Source: an uncultured Clostridia bacterium | GTDB lineage: Bacteria; Bacillota; Clostridia; Oscillospirales; Acutalibacteraceae | NCBI GenBank assembly: GCA_947627725.1 | Contig: CANQXE010000011.1 | Location: 1 to 64,000 of the forward strand | DNA: 64,000 bases | Direction: 5' to 3' | Part shown: in pieces, positions 1-9,240 of the stretch | Layout: each line of letters opens with the position of its first letter | Numbering within the stretch: the stretch's first letter is position 1 | Notes under the pieces: generated by a model | The model's input: the letters and a program-made list of their open reading frames with translations, nothing else | Databases searched by the model: none | Told to the model about the DNA's origin: nothing | Program-made: the position numbers and the translations under genes

Positions 1-81
1 ACAGTTGAATTCAACTGTTCGGTTCCTTATCTCGTCCTTTATTTTATTCCCTCTACCCCAACATTTGACATTGAGCCTAAT

Positions 82-112
82 AAAAACGCAGATGCTAACA
101 TCTGCGTTTTTA
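82..112. terminator. bidirectional intrinsic terminator
   Basis: AAAAACGCAGATG ctaa CATCTGCGTTTTT hairpin with A- and T-tracts, at the 3' end of ldh. Confidence 0.8.
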
Positions 113-1057
113 TTATATACCGATTTCCGCTTTCATTTCCTTTAAAATTTCACACGATTTTTTAAACTTTTCTTTTTCTTCTTCACTAAGCGTCATCTGC
201 AAAACCTCACGCACTCCGTTATGATTAACAACAGACGGAACGCCGACATATATCCCCTGCTCTCCATATTCGCCTTTAAGATATGATGATACTGTGAAAA
301 TTGAATTTTCATTAAAAAGTATTGCTCTTGTCAGCCTTGCAAGCACCATCCCTATTCCGTAATAGGTTGCACTCTTTGCCTTGATTATTTCATACGCTGA
401 CTCCTTAACGTCAACGGCGATTTTTTCCATATCCGCCATTAAATCAGGATACCTCTTTTCCAAATCTTTCAACGGATTGACGGAAATTGCCGCGTTGCTC
501 CACGCAACGAACTCGGAATCACCGTGTTCTCCGATAACATAAGCGTGAACATTTCTCGGATTAACTTTAAAATAATCGCTCATCATATGCCTCAGCCGCG
601 CGGAATCAAGCGTTGTGCCCGAACCGACTACCCTGTTTGCGGGAAATCCGGACAGATTATAGACCGCCTGCGTCATAATATCAACGGGGTTTGAAGCAAC
701 AAGAAAAACTCCGTTAAAGCCGCTTTCAACAATCGGTTCTACTATTGATTTAAAAACATTATAATTCTTCTGAAGTAAATCTCTGCGGCTTTCTCCGTCG
801 TGCTGTGCGGCGCCTGCGCAAATGACGACAAGATCCGCGTCGGCACATTCGTTATATTCCCCAGATTTTATTTTCATAGAGCTTGGCGCAAACGGAAGTC
901 CGTGTGAAAGGTCCATTGCCTCTCCCCTCGCGCGCTCCTTATTTATATCTATCAAAACAAGCTCGTCACAGATATTCTGATTTAAAAGCGAGTAGGCGTA
1001 GCTCATACCTACCATGCCGACTCCGACAATCACAACCTTTTTGTTATCCAGAAACAT
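113..1057 (-). CDS. ldh: L-lactate dehydrogenase (start taken at MFLDNKKVV; ORF extends to 1099)
   Basis: Rossmann GVGMVGMSYAYSLL, DLSHG, GSGTTLDSARLR, GEHGDSE motifs. Confidence 0.93.
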   Translation of the reverse strand: MFLDNKKVVIVGVGMVGMSYAYSLLNQNICDELVLIDINKERARGEAMDLSHGLPFAPSSMKIKSGEYNECADADLVVICAGAAQHDGESRRDLLQKNYNVFKSIVEPIVESGFNGVFLVASNPVDIMTQAVYNLSGFPANRVVGSGTTLDSARLRHMMSDYFKVNPRNVHAYVIGEHGDSEFVAWSNAAISVNPLKDLEKRYPDLMADMEKIAVDVKESAYEIIKAKSATYYGIGMVLARLTRAILFNENSIFTVSSYLKGEYGEQGIYVGVPSVVNHNGVREVLQMTLSEEEKEKFKKSCEILKEMKAEIGI

Positions 1058-1063
1058 AAAATC

Positions 1064-1093
1064 ACCCAAGAGTATTATTGACATCTCTTGGGT
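1064..1093 (-). promoter_or_regulatory. leader hairpin overlapping the ldh Shine-Dalgarno region
   Basis: perfect 9-bp inverted repeat ACCCAAGAG-N12-CTCTTGGGT just upstream of the ldh ATG. Confidence 0.5.
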
Positions 1094-1236
1094 AATCATT
1101 CTTAGTCGTTAAAAGAACCGGAAACAAAAGTATTTTCGATATTTCATCTTTTGCAAAAAAAATGTAAATAGATGATGTTATTAGAATAAAAACTGAAATA
1201 TATAAAAATATCATTTTTATATACAGCTATACCATT

Positions 1237-1779
1237 TTACTTAAAAAAAAGAGGAAGCTTTTCAAGGAATATTATATCATCTCTCTCCCCTGCATCTCCC
1301 TCAGCGAGCGGAGCGCAGCAGGCGGCTATATTACCCTTAAATTCGTTAACAAGACCTATAACAGCCTTTAGGCTCTCACCTGTGGAAATGACATCATCGA
1401 CAATCAAAACCCTTTTATCCTTAATCAAATCGCCGTCCTCGTGACCGAGATAGAGCGTCTGCTCTTTCTGAGTGGTAATACTCCTGACGGTATACTCGAC
1501 AGGGTTATCCATATAAACCTTAACGCCCTTGCGGGCAACAATATATTTCTTTCCGCTCAGTCTGCTCATTTCATAAGCAAGCGGAATTGACTTTGCCTCA
1601 GGTGTGACAATATAATCAAATTCGGGACATTTTTCAAGGAGCGCTTTTGCGCAGGCTTCTGTAAGCGCAACATCACCAAAGAGAATAAAAGCGGCAATGT
1701 CAAGACTGTCTGAAACCGAAAATTTTTTCAGCTGACGTTCAAGACCTGCAATTTTTAAAGTATAGTATTCGTCGCTCAT
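1237..1779 (-). CDS. adenine phosphoribosyltransferase-like protein
   Basis: PRPP-binding motif VLIVDDVISTGES and APRT-like fold features. Confidence 0.8.
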   Translation of the reverse strand: MSDEYYTLKIAGLERQLKKFSVSDSLDIAAFILFGDVALTEACAKALLEKCPEFDYIVTPEAKSIPLAYEMSRLSGKKYIVARKGVKVYMDNPVEYTVRSITTQKEQTLYLGHEDGDLIKDKRVLIVDDVISTGESLKAVIGLVNEFKGNIAACCAPLAEGDAGERDDIIFLEKLPLFFK

Positions 1780-2108
1780 ATAATTTTTTCTCCCATTTTA
1801 ACGCCGCCGATAAGATGAAAATGAAGGTGCTTAACTGTCTGTCCCGCGTCCTCACCGCAGTTGTTTATAACTCTGTATGAGTCAATACCCTGAGATTTTG
1901 CTATCTCGGAAATTTTTTCAAAAATATACGAAACATATTTGCTGTTTTCTGAATTTACCTCATTTGCAGACTCAATATGAACTTTAGGAACAACAATGAT
2001 ATGAACGGGCGCAACAGGATTAATATCTTTAAAAGCAAGAATGTTATCATCCTCATATACCTTAGTTGACGGAATATTGCCCGCAATGATTTCACAAAAT
2101 ACACACAT
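1776..2108 (-). CDS. HIT family (histidine triad) nucleotide-binding protein
   Basis: MCVFCEIIAGNIPS N-terminus and HLHFHLIGG histidine triad. Confidence 0.93.
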   Translation of the reverse strand: MCVFCEIIAGNIPSTKVYEDDNILAFKDINPVAPVHIIVVPKVHIESANEVNSENSKYVSYIFEKISEIAKSQGIDSYRVINNCGEDAGQTVKHLHFHLIGGVKMGEKII

Positions 2109-2119
2109 ACTGAATACCT

Positions 2120-4753
2120 CTATCCTTTAATCATAGATTTTACTGTTTCTTCAACTGCCGCAATTGCGCTGTCAAGCTTAGATAAATCCTTTGCACCTGC
2201 CATTGCGGAATCGGGACGTCCCCCTCCTCCGCCGCCAGCAAGCTTTGCAATTTCACGAACGAGGTCACCTGCTTTGACGCCTCTGGAAATTGCGTTTTTA
2301 CCGCAAACTGCAACAAGATTTGCCTTATTACCGTTTATACCCGCAATTACTGCTACAATATTGTCACCCTTTGCCTTGAGGTCATCGCCCATTGAGCGTA
2401 ACGCATCGGGAGTTGCAGCGTCTACCTTTGCGGTATAAAGCTCAAGTCCGTCAACATCAACAGGCTTTGAAAACATATCGGCGCTCTTAAGCTTTGTAAG
2501 CTGAGCGTTAAGCTTTTGAATTTCCTTGTCCTTTTCCTTAAGCTCCGCAACGATTGCGGAAACTCTGCTGTTTATTTCATTATCGCTTGTTTTAAGAACA
2601 GAAGCAACTTGTTTAACGGTATCTTCGCTGCTTTTAAGATAATCAAGCAGATTCAGCCCCGTAAGAGCAGTAATTCTGCGCACTCCCGCAGCAACAGATG
2701 ATTCGGATATTATTTTGAACAGACCAAGCTCACCACTGTTCGCAACGTGAGTACCGCCGCAGAATTCCGTTGAAAAATCGCCTGCCTTAACGACACGGAC
2801 AATATCGCCGTACTTTTCACCAAAGAGCATCATTGCCCCCATTTTCTTTGCCTCTTCGATAGGCATTTCCTGCATTGTTACTGTCTGCGCCTGCATTATA
2901 AACTGATTAACAAGCAGTTCAACCTTTGCAATTTCCTCCGGCGTCATAGGATTAAAATGCGTGAAATCAAAACGGATCTCATTTTCATTAACAAGCTGTC
3001 CCGCCTGCTCAACGTGAGTGCCGAGCACCTGACGAAGCGCCGCCTGAAGAAGATGGGCTGCCGTGTGATTTTTCATAATTGCCCTGCGTCTGTCTTGATT
3101 AAGAACCGCATTCACTCTGTCGCCGACGCTTATAATACCCGATGTAACCTTACCCGTATGAAGATAAATTCCGTCGGCATTCTTTGATGTGTCATCAACT
3201 GTAAATATATTTGTATCCCTGCTCTTAATTACGCCGCTGTCGCCTATCTGTCCTCCCGACTGAGCGTAAAACGGTGTTTTATCAAGAACAAGTGTACCCT
3301 GCTCACCTGCGCCGAGCATATCCGCAAGCTCTCCCTCAGAATTGACGATTGCCAGAACCTCCGCGTGACATTCAAAATCCGTATAGCCTGTAAACTCTGT
3401 CTTTTTCACGTCAATTTTAAGCGACTCGCCCTTCCATGCGTCCGCGCCGGCGTCCTTACGTGCGGCACGCGCGGTTGACCTCTGATTAGCCAGCAATTCG
3501 TTAAACTTACCCTCGTCAACAGTTAAGCCCTTTTCTTCAAGAATATCCTTCGTCAAATCAAGCGGGAAGCCATAGGTATCGTTAAGCTTGAATGCGTCCT
3601 CGCCTGAAAATACATTGCCCTTTGTGTTTGCAATATACTCGTCAAGGAGCGCCAAGCCGGCGTCAATCGTTTTACCGAAGGATTCCTCTTCGGCAAGAAT
3701 TACCTTTGTAATAAGCTCCTCTTTATCGGCAAGCTCAGGATATGCCGATTTGTTTTCTTTTATTACTGTTTTGCAAACTTTGTAAATGAACGGTTCGTTT
3801 ACGCCCAAAAGTCTTCCGTGACGGCATGCGCGGCGGATAAGGCGGCGGAGAACATATCCCCTGCCGTTATTAGACGGAATAACACCGTCGCCAATCATAA
3901 AGGTAGACGAACGCACATGGTCCGTAATTACACGAAGTGAAACGTCCGTTTTCCCATCCTCGTGATAGGTAACGCCAGCGATTTCAGAAATCTTTTTCAT
4001 AATATTCTGAATGGTATCAACCTCAAAAATATTATCAACGCCCTGCATAATGCACGCAAGTCTTTCAAGTCCCATTCCCGTATCTATATTAGGATGGTCA
4101 AGAGGTGTATAATTATTGTTACCGTCATTATCAAACTGCGTGAAAACATTGTTCCAGAACTCGGTAAATCTGTCGCACTCACAGCCCGGAGCACAGTCAG
4201 GACTGCCGCAGCCGTATTTTTCACCGCGGTCAAAATAAATTTCCGAACAGGGACCGCAGGGACCTGAGCCATGCTCCCAGAAATTGTCCTCCTTACCAAG
4301 CCTTACAATATGGTCGGGTGAAACTCCGTTTTGCTTAGTCCAGATATCAAACGCTTCATCATCATTTTCATAGATAGTCACATAAAGCTTTTCAACGGGC
4401 ATTTCAAGCACCTTAGTACAAAATTCCCACGCCCAGGCAGTAGCCTCCTTTTTAAAGTAATCTCCGAAGGAAAAATTGCCGAGCATTTCAAAAAAAGTGC
4501 CGTGACGGTCAGTCTTGCCGACGCATTCAATATCGGGTGTGCGTATACATTTCTGGCAGGTAGTGACACGCTTGCGAGGAGGTGTTGCCTCACCCGTAAA
4601 ATATTTTTTCATCGGCGCCATACCTGAATTTATAAGCAAAAGGCTCTTATCCCCGTCAGGTACGAGAGAAAAGCTGGGAAGTCTTAAATGTCCCTTGCTT
4701 TCAAAAAAGGATAAATATTTTTCTCTTAAATCATTTAATGATGTCCATTCCAT
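2120..4753 (-). CDS. alaS: alanyl-tRNA synthetase
   Basis: FFESKGHLRLPSFSLVP, HTAAHLLQAALRQVLG, FCGGTHV motifs; start taken at MEWTSLNDLR (ORF opens at 4768). Confidence 0.97.
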   Translation of the reverse strand: MEWTSLNDLREKYLSFFESKGHLRLPSFSLVPDGDKSLLLINSGMAPMKKYFTGEATPPRKRVTTCQKCIRTPDIECVGKTDRHGTFFEMLGNFSFGDYFKKEATAWAWEFCTKVLEMPVEKLYVTIYENDDEAFDIWTKQNGVSPDHIVRLGKEDNFWEHGSGPCGPCSEIYFDRGEKYGCGSPDCAPGCECDRFTEFWNNVFTQFDNDGNNNYTPLDHPNIDTGMGLERLACIMQGVDNIFEVDTIQNIMKKISEIAGVTYHEDGKTDVSLRVITDHVRSSTFMIGDGVIPSNNGRGYVLRRLIRRACRHGRLLGVNEPFIYKVCKTVIKENKSAYPELADKEELITKVILAEEESFGKTIDAGLALLDEYIANTKGNVFSGEDAFKLNDTYGFPLDLTKDILEEKGLTVDEGKFNELLANQRSTARAARKDAGADAWKGESLKIDVKKTEFTGYTDFECHAEVLAIVNSEGELADMLGAGEQGTLVLDKTPFYAQSGGQIGDSGVIKSRDTNIFTVDDTSKNADGIYLHTGKVTSGIISVGDRVNAVLNQDRRRAIMKNHTAAHLLQAALRQVLGTHVEQAGQLVNENEIRFDFTHFNPMTPEEIAKVELLVNQFIMQAQTVTMQEMPIEEAKKMGAMMLFGEKYGDIVRVVKAGDFSTEFCGGTHVANSGELGLFKIISESSVAAGVRRITALTGLNLLDYLKSSEDTVKQVASVLKTSDNEINSRVSAIVAELKEKDKEIQKLNAQLTKLKSADMFSKPVDVDGLELYTAKVDAATPDALRSMGDDLKAKGDNIVAVIAGINGNKANLVAVCGKNAISRGVKAGDLVREIAKLAGGGGGGRPDSAMAGAKDLSKLDSAIAAVEETVKSMIKG

Positions 4754-4817
4754 AATTTTATACCTCAAATTTTACTCTTAAATAAAGTAAAATATTATTG
4801 TATCATAACAAAATTTC

Positions 4818-4842
4818 AAGGGCAACAATACTGCTGCCCTTA
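4818..4842 (-). terminator. probable terminator of the ydbC-like gene
   Basis: AAGGGCA...TGCCCTT hairpin downstream of 4908. Confidence 0.5.
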
Positions 4843-4907
4843 AATTAAGTTTGGCCAGGGTAAAGCAAATAAACCGTTTCAGGCGTATTAGATTATTTGT
4901 TTCACCC

Positions 4908-5123
4908 TTAAAGATTATCAACAATTTTAGTAAGTTCCTTAACCTCATCAACTGTGAAGGTAAGACCCTTGCTCATTTTAGAATGATCAGGCGACCAATC
5001 TCTGACATCAATCTTAGGCTCACGACCATTCCATGAAATCATATTAACTTCTCTTGTCCAGCCTCGCGCTGTTTCTGAAATAACTCCGAGATGCTCTGTG
5101 ATTTCATACTTAATTTCAGGCAT
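4908..5123 (-). CDS. YdbC/PC4-like small protein
   Basis: 71 aa, KYEITEHLGVIS...WTREVNMISWNGREPKIDVRDWSPDH typical of YdbC-like proteins. Confidence 0.75.
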   Translation of the reverse strand: MPEIKYEITEHLGVISETARGWTREVNMISWNGREPKIDVRDWSPDHSKMSKGLTFTVDEVKELTKIVDNL

Positions 5124-5170
5124 TTCTACTCCTCCTTTTGTAATAATATATTAATTAGAAAAATTATTAG

Positions 5171-6391
5171 TTATTTAAGGCTTCTTACGATATCGGCAGT
5201 ATCCCGCGCAATAGTAAGCTCTTCGTCTGTCGCAAGAATGAATACTCTTACTTTATCCGTCGGGTCTGTGAGCTCAGCCTCATTGCCCTTCTGGGTTTTC
5301 TGATTAAGCGCCTCGTTGATATGAACGCCCATATAACCGAAATAGGAGCAAATCTTTGAACGAAGCCAGAAACCGTTTTCACCGATTCCGCCTGTAAATA
5401 CAATCGCGTCAACGCCGTTCATTGCGGCAATGTATGAGCCGATGTATTTGGCAATTTCATAAGCCTGCATTTCGTGAGCGAGAATAGCTCTCTCGTTACC
5501 CTCAGCCTGTGCGGCACATATATCACGGTCGTCTGACGATACGCCGGAGATAGCGTTTACACCCGACTCCTTGTTAAGTATCTTATCCATTTCGTCAGGG
5601 GTAAGATTCAGCTTTTTCATAATAAAGGTAACAACCGAGGGGTCAACACCGCCGGAGCGTGTACCCATCATAAAGCCGTCAAGCGGAGTAAAGCCCATTG
5701 ATGTATCAATAACCTTACCGTATTTAACAGCGGCAATTGACGAGCCGTTACCGAGATGGCAGGTAATTATCTTTAAATCCTTGATGTCCCTGCCCATTTT
5801 ATCCGCAACCCTGTGGGATACAAACTTATGAGAAGTACCATGAAAGCCGTAACGGCGCACGCCGTATTTTTCATAATATTCATACGGAACAGCGTACATA
5901 TAAGCCTTTGGCGGCATTGTGCTGTGAAAAGCCGTATCAAAAACAGCGACCTGCGGTACACCGGGACCGACAACCTCAAGGCAAGCCTTATAGCCCTGAA
6001 GATTCGCGGGGTTATGAAGAGGAGCAAGAGGTGAAAGCTCGTCAACGGTTTTTACGACATCTTCGTCAATAAGAACACTTTTCGTGTACTTGTCACCGCC
6101 CTGAACAAAGCGGTGTCCGATAGCGTCAATTTCATCAAATGAGTCGATAACCTTATGCTCGCCGTCTGAAAGAATATATTTAACCTCATTAAACGCGGCT
6201 GTATGATTTGGAAGCTCCTTGTCATAAGTAAATGTCTCACCGTTTAACTTGACGATAACATTTTTCTCTCCGCCGTTAATTTCCATTCCGATTCTTTCAA
6301 TTGCGCCTTTGCAAAGGACAGATTCATCTGTCATATCCATTAACTGATATTTAAGTGATGAACTGCCGCAGTTAATTACAAGTATTTTCAA
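5171..6391 (-). CDS. ackA: acetate kinase
   Basis: MKILVINCGSSSLKYQL, GFHGTSHKFV, FTGGIGENG motifs. Confidence 0.97.
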   Translation of the reverse strand: MKILVINCGSSSLKYQLMDMTDESVLCKGAIERIGMEINGGEKNVIVKLNGETFTYDKELPNHTAAFNEVKYILSDGEHKVIDSFDEIDAIGHRFVQGGDKYTKSVLIDEDVVKTVDELSPLAPLHNPANLQGYKACLEVVGPGVPQVAVFDTAFHSTMPPKAYMYAVPYEYYEKYGVRRYGFHGTSHKFVSHRVADKMGRDIKDLKIITCHLGNGSSIAAVKYGKVIDTSMGFTPLDGFMMGTRSGGVDPSVVTFIMKKLNLTPDEMDKILNKESGVNAISGVSSDDRDICAAQAEGNERAILAHEMQAYEIAKYIGSYIAAMNGVDAIVFTGGIGENGFWLRSKICSYFGYMGVHINEALNQKTQKGNEAELTDPTDKVRVFILATDEELTIARDTADIVRSLK

Positions 6392-6484
6392 AATATTTCC
6401 TCCGTCTATTGAAATAACATATTATATTTAGTATTATAATAATATATAATTTATTATAATGTCAAGGGCTTTCAGGTAAAATTT

Positions 6485-7549
6485 ATGATTACAGGCATAA
6501 TTTGCGAATTTAATCCGTTTCACAGCGGACATAAATACCTAATCGACACTGTCAGAAACTATTCCGACGGTGTTGTCTGCGTTATGAGCGGCAACCTTGT
6601 CCAGCGGGGTGAATTCGCTGTTTATGATAAATTTAAAAGAGCAAAGAGCGCTTTGGAAAACGGCGCTGATTTAATGATCGAGTTACCGTGCGTCTATTCT
6701 GTTATGTCAGCAAACGGCTTTGCAAAATATGCTGTTCAGATATTAGAGGCAACAGGAATTGTTGATGAGATTGCTTTCGGCGCAGAGTGCGGAGATATTA
6801 ATGAGCTGAAAAGCGTTGCGGAAAACATCAAAACATATGACAGTCAAATCAGGGAGAAAATGAAAGAGGGCATTTCCTACCCGTCTGCGAGAAAGAAAAT
6901 TATTAAAAGCAGCATTCTTGATACTCCAAACAATATTCTCGCTCTTGAATATATAAACGAAACCTCCCTGCCCTGCCGCGCGTTTAAACGAATCGGTAAA
7001 GGACACGATACCGATGACATAAAATACAGCGCGTCGGCAATAAGAGAACGTCTGTCTTTAGAGGAAATATGCGCAATGAAAAACTGTGAAACCGCCATTC
7101 TCGCAAAGCTCCGAACAATGAGCCGTGAGGACTTCTTAAAAATTGAGGATGTGAGCGAGGGACTTGAGAACAGAATTGCTGAGGCGGTAAGGGCTTCGTC
7201 AAGTCTTGAAGAAATATATGAAAATATTAAAACCAAGCGTTATACACACTCAAGAATAAGAAGAATAATTCTCAGAGCGTATATGGGCATAACAAAGGAA
7301 TATATCCAAGACGTGCCATATATCCGTATTTTAGGCTTTAATGAAAAAGGTCAAAACATTTTATGCAAAATGAAAGAAACGGCTGAACTGCCTGTTATAA
7401 GCCGTTACAGCGATATTGACAAGCTGACCGACGGCGGTAAAAAATTGTTTGCGCTTGAATGTAAATGCACGGATTTATATAATTTGGGATATAAAAGACC
7501 CCTGCCCTGCGGAACAGAACAGAGGTCAAAAATCGTAATTATCAAGTAA
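6485..7549 (+). CDS. tmcAL: tRNA(Met) cytidine acetate ligase / YlbM-type nucleotidyltransferase
   Basis: MITGIICEFNPFHSGHKYLI nucleotidyltransferase HxGH motif. Confidence 0.88.
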   Translation: MITGIICEFNPFHSGHKYLIDTVRNYSDGVVCVMSGNLVQRGEFAVYDKFKRAKSALENGADLMIELPCVYSVMSANGFAKYAVQILEATGIVDEIAFGAECGDINELKSVAENIKTYDSQIREKMKEGISYPSARKKIIKSSILDTPNNILALEYINETSLPCRAFKRIGKGHDTDDIKYSASAIRERLSLEEICAMKNCETAILAKLRTMSREDFLKIEDVSEGLENRIAEAVRASSSLEEIYENIKTKRYTHSRIRRIILRAYMGITKEYIQDVPYIRILGFNEKGQNILCKMKETAELPVISRYSDIDKLTDGGKKLFALECKCTDLYNLGYKRPLPCGTEQRSKIVIIK

Positions 7550-7617
7550 ATTTAAGTCGTTAAAATCAACGCTTTTGCGGAATTTTGAATACACATTATA
7601 TTTAACATAAGAAAATT

Positions 7618-8199
7618 TTATTTTAAACTCTCCGCCAAATTAAAAAATTCTTCTTTTTCCATTGATGAATTTATATAGGACAGCAAAGAATTTGTTGAAA
7701 GAAACTCGGGTAAATCAAGAGCCTTTAAGAGTTTCTTTTTTTTCTGCTTTGAATGATACGTACCCGAAAATCCGAGAGAATACAAGTCATAGTTTGTTAC
7801 TGGGTTAGATTGTATTACTTTTTCCGAGGAAATACCAGCATCTCTGAAAAGCTTTAAAAGAAGCTCATCGCTCATTCCCTCAACGCCGAGCTTGCCCTCC
7901 TTTGACGGTTGTAACTTTCTTTTCTCCTTGCCTGCAATATCGGGAATATAAATATGCTTAATTTTGTCTTTCGGTATTCCTGAAGAAATATAATTTCGTA
8001 TTTGAAAACCGCTGTGGTCGGAATCGGTAAGAATTACCAAACCCCTTTCTTCGGCAAGCTTTCTTATAAATTTCAGCTTTTCCTTATCCTTATATATACC
8101 AAAGCCGTTTGTTTCAATAATAAGCGTATCCAGAAAATTTGAAAGCTTGAGCTTATCATATTTGCCCTCAACAATTACCGCCTCACCGATTTTAAGCAT
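7618..8199 (-). CDS. toprim-domain protein (RNase M5-like, DUF4093 type)
   Basis: AVIVEGKYDK...VILTDSDHSG toprim motifs; start taken at MLKIGEAVIVEGKYD. Confidence 0.82.
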   Translation of the reverse strand: MLKIGEAVIVEGKYDKLKLSNFLDTLIIETNGFGIYKDKEKLKFIRKLAEERGLVILTDSDHSGFQIRNYISSGIPKDKIKHIYIPDIAGKEKRKLQPSKEGKLGVEGMSDELLLKLFRDAGISSEKVIQSNPVTNYDLYSLGFSGTYHSKQKKKKLLKALDLPEFLSTNSLLSYINSSMEKEEFFNLAESLK

Positions 8200-9238
8200 A
8201 CCGCACCTCTTTCGCAATTAAAATCAGTTTGACTATAAGCTCCTCCAAAAGAAGCTTTTTGTCTGTTGACGTACTCTTTAGTTTTAAGTCAGTGTCCATT
8301 ATTTCATCAAGGGATTTTCTAAGCTGATTTTCCGTAAGGTTTGCGCAGTCTCTCGAAGCGTTTCGCAAGGCAAATTCCCTCCCCTTGTAGTTATAATGCT
8401 TTGCGACATCATCATAGGAAAGCCCCGCTGCTTTTGCACACTTTACTCTGTACATATCAACGTACACTCCGCCGATTACCGAAAGAATTAAAACGGGATC
8501 CTCTTTCATATTAAATAGCGTATCAGCTACCGCATATGCGCTGTCAAAATTCCCTGCTACAACCGCTTTCGACAGGTCATAGACTCTTGCCTGAAGGCAT
8601 TTTGTTGCCATATTGTCAATAATATCTCTCGTTATTTCCTTACCCTGTGCAAAGTATGACAGCTTATCAAGCTCATTTAAAAGATTTTTCAAATCATTTC
8701 CGGATACGGAAATAAGATATTTTGCATTATTTATATCAAGCTGAGAGCCTCTTTTTTTTGCTCCGCTGACAAGCAGCTTTGCAACATCGCTCTCGCTCCT
8801 CTTTTCAAGATTTACAACAGCGCCGGCATTATCAAAGGCGGCAATAATTTTCTTAAAGCCTGCCGCTTTAACATCAGGCTCAAGAGCGTCATAAAGAAAT
8901 ATCAATACGGTGCTTTCAGGCACGTCATCTAAAAATTCAGTAAGCAGCTTGATATCTGATTTTGATTTTTCAACAGGATAATCACGGGCAAGCACAAGAT
9001 TATATTCACTCATCATGGGAAGCATCTGCGCGTCCTTAAGTATATCGTCAAGCGCCGTATCCTTTCCGTCAAACTGGTGAAGGTTAAAGGATTCAAAGGC
9101 GGGATCAACAATTTTCTTTTTTAAAAGTGAGATATAGTGCTCTTTAAGGTAGCGTTCCTCACCGTAAATCAAATAGGCGTTTAGTATATTTCTCTCTTTG
9201 ATTTGCGCCCTAAGCTGTGACTCGTTAAGCCGTGCCAT
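8192..9238 (-). CDS. holA: DNA polymerase III subunit delta
   Basis: NAYLIYGEERYLKEHYI...FNLHQFDGKD and C-terminal helical region typical of HolA. Confidence 0.92.
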   Translation of the reverse strand: MARLNESQLRAQIKERNILNAYLIYGEERYLKEHYISLLKKKIVDPAFESFNLHQFDGKDTALDDILKDAQMLPMMSEYNLVLARDYPVEKSKSDIKLLTEFLDDVPESTVLIFLYDALEPDVKAAGFKKIIAAFDNAGAVVNLEKRSESDVAKLLVSGAKKRGSQLDINNAKYLISVSGNDLKNLLNELDKLSYFAQGKEITRDIIDNMATKCLQARVYDLSKAVVAGNFDSAYAVADTLFNMKEDPVLILSVIGGVYVDMYRVKCAKAAGLSYDDVAKHYNYKGREFALRNASRDCANLTENQLRKSLDEIMDTDLKLKSTSTDKKLLLEELIVKLILIAKEVRYA

Positions 9239-9240
9239 GG

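Noticed and set aside
1-18. Perfect 18-bp palindrome ACAGTTGAATTCAACTGT at the window edge
   Set aside because: Context to the left is missing, so terminator versus operator cannot be judged.
1199-1223. TATATAAAAAT-atc-ATTTTTATATA inverted repeat downstream of the phosphoribosyltransferase gene
   Set aside because: Pure AT repeat at a gene end; probably a weak terminator or chance in AT-rich DNA.
4753-4907. T-box leader for alaS
   Set aside because: The space upstream of alaS is short and occupied by the preceding gene's terminator; no T-box sequence or specifier structure seen.
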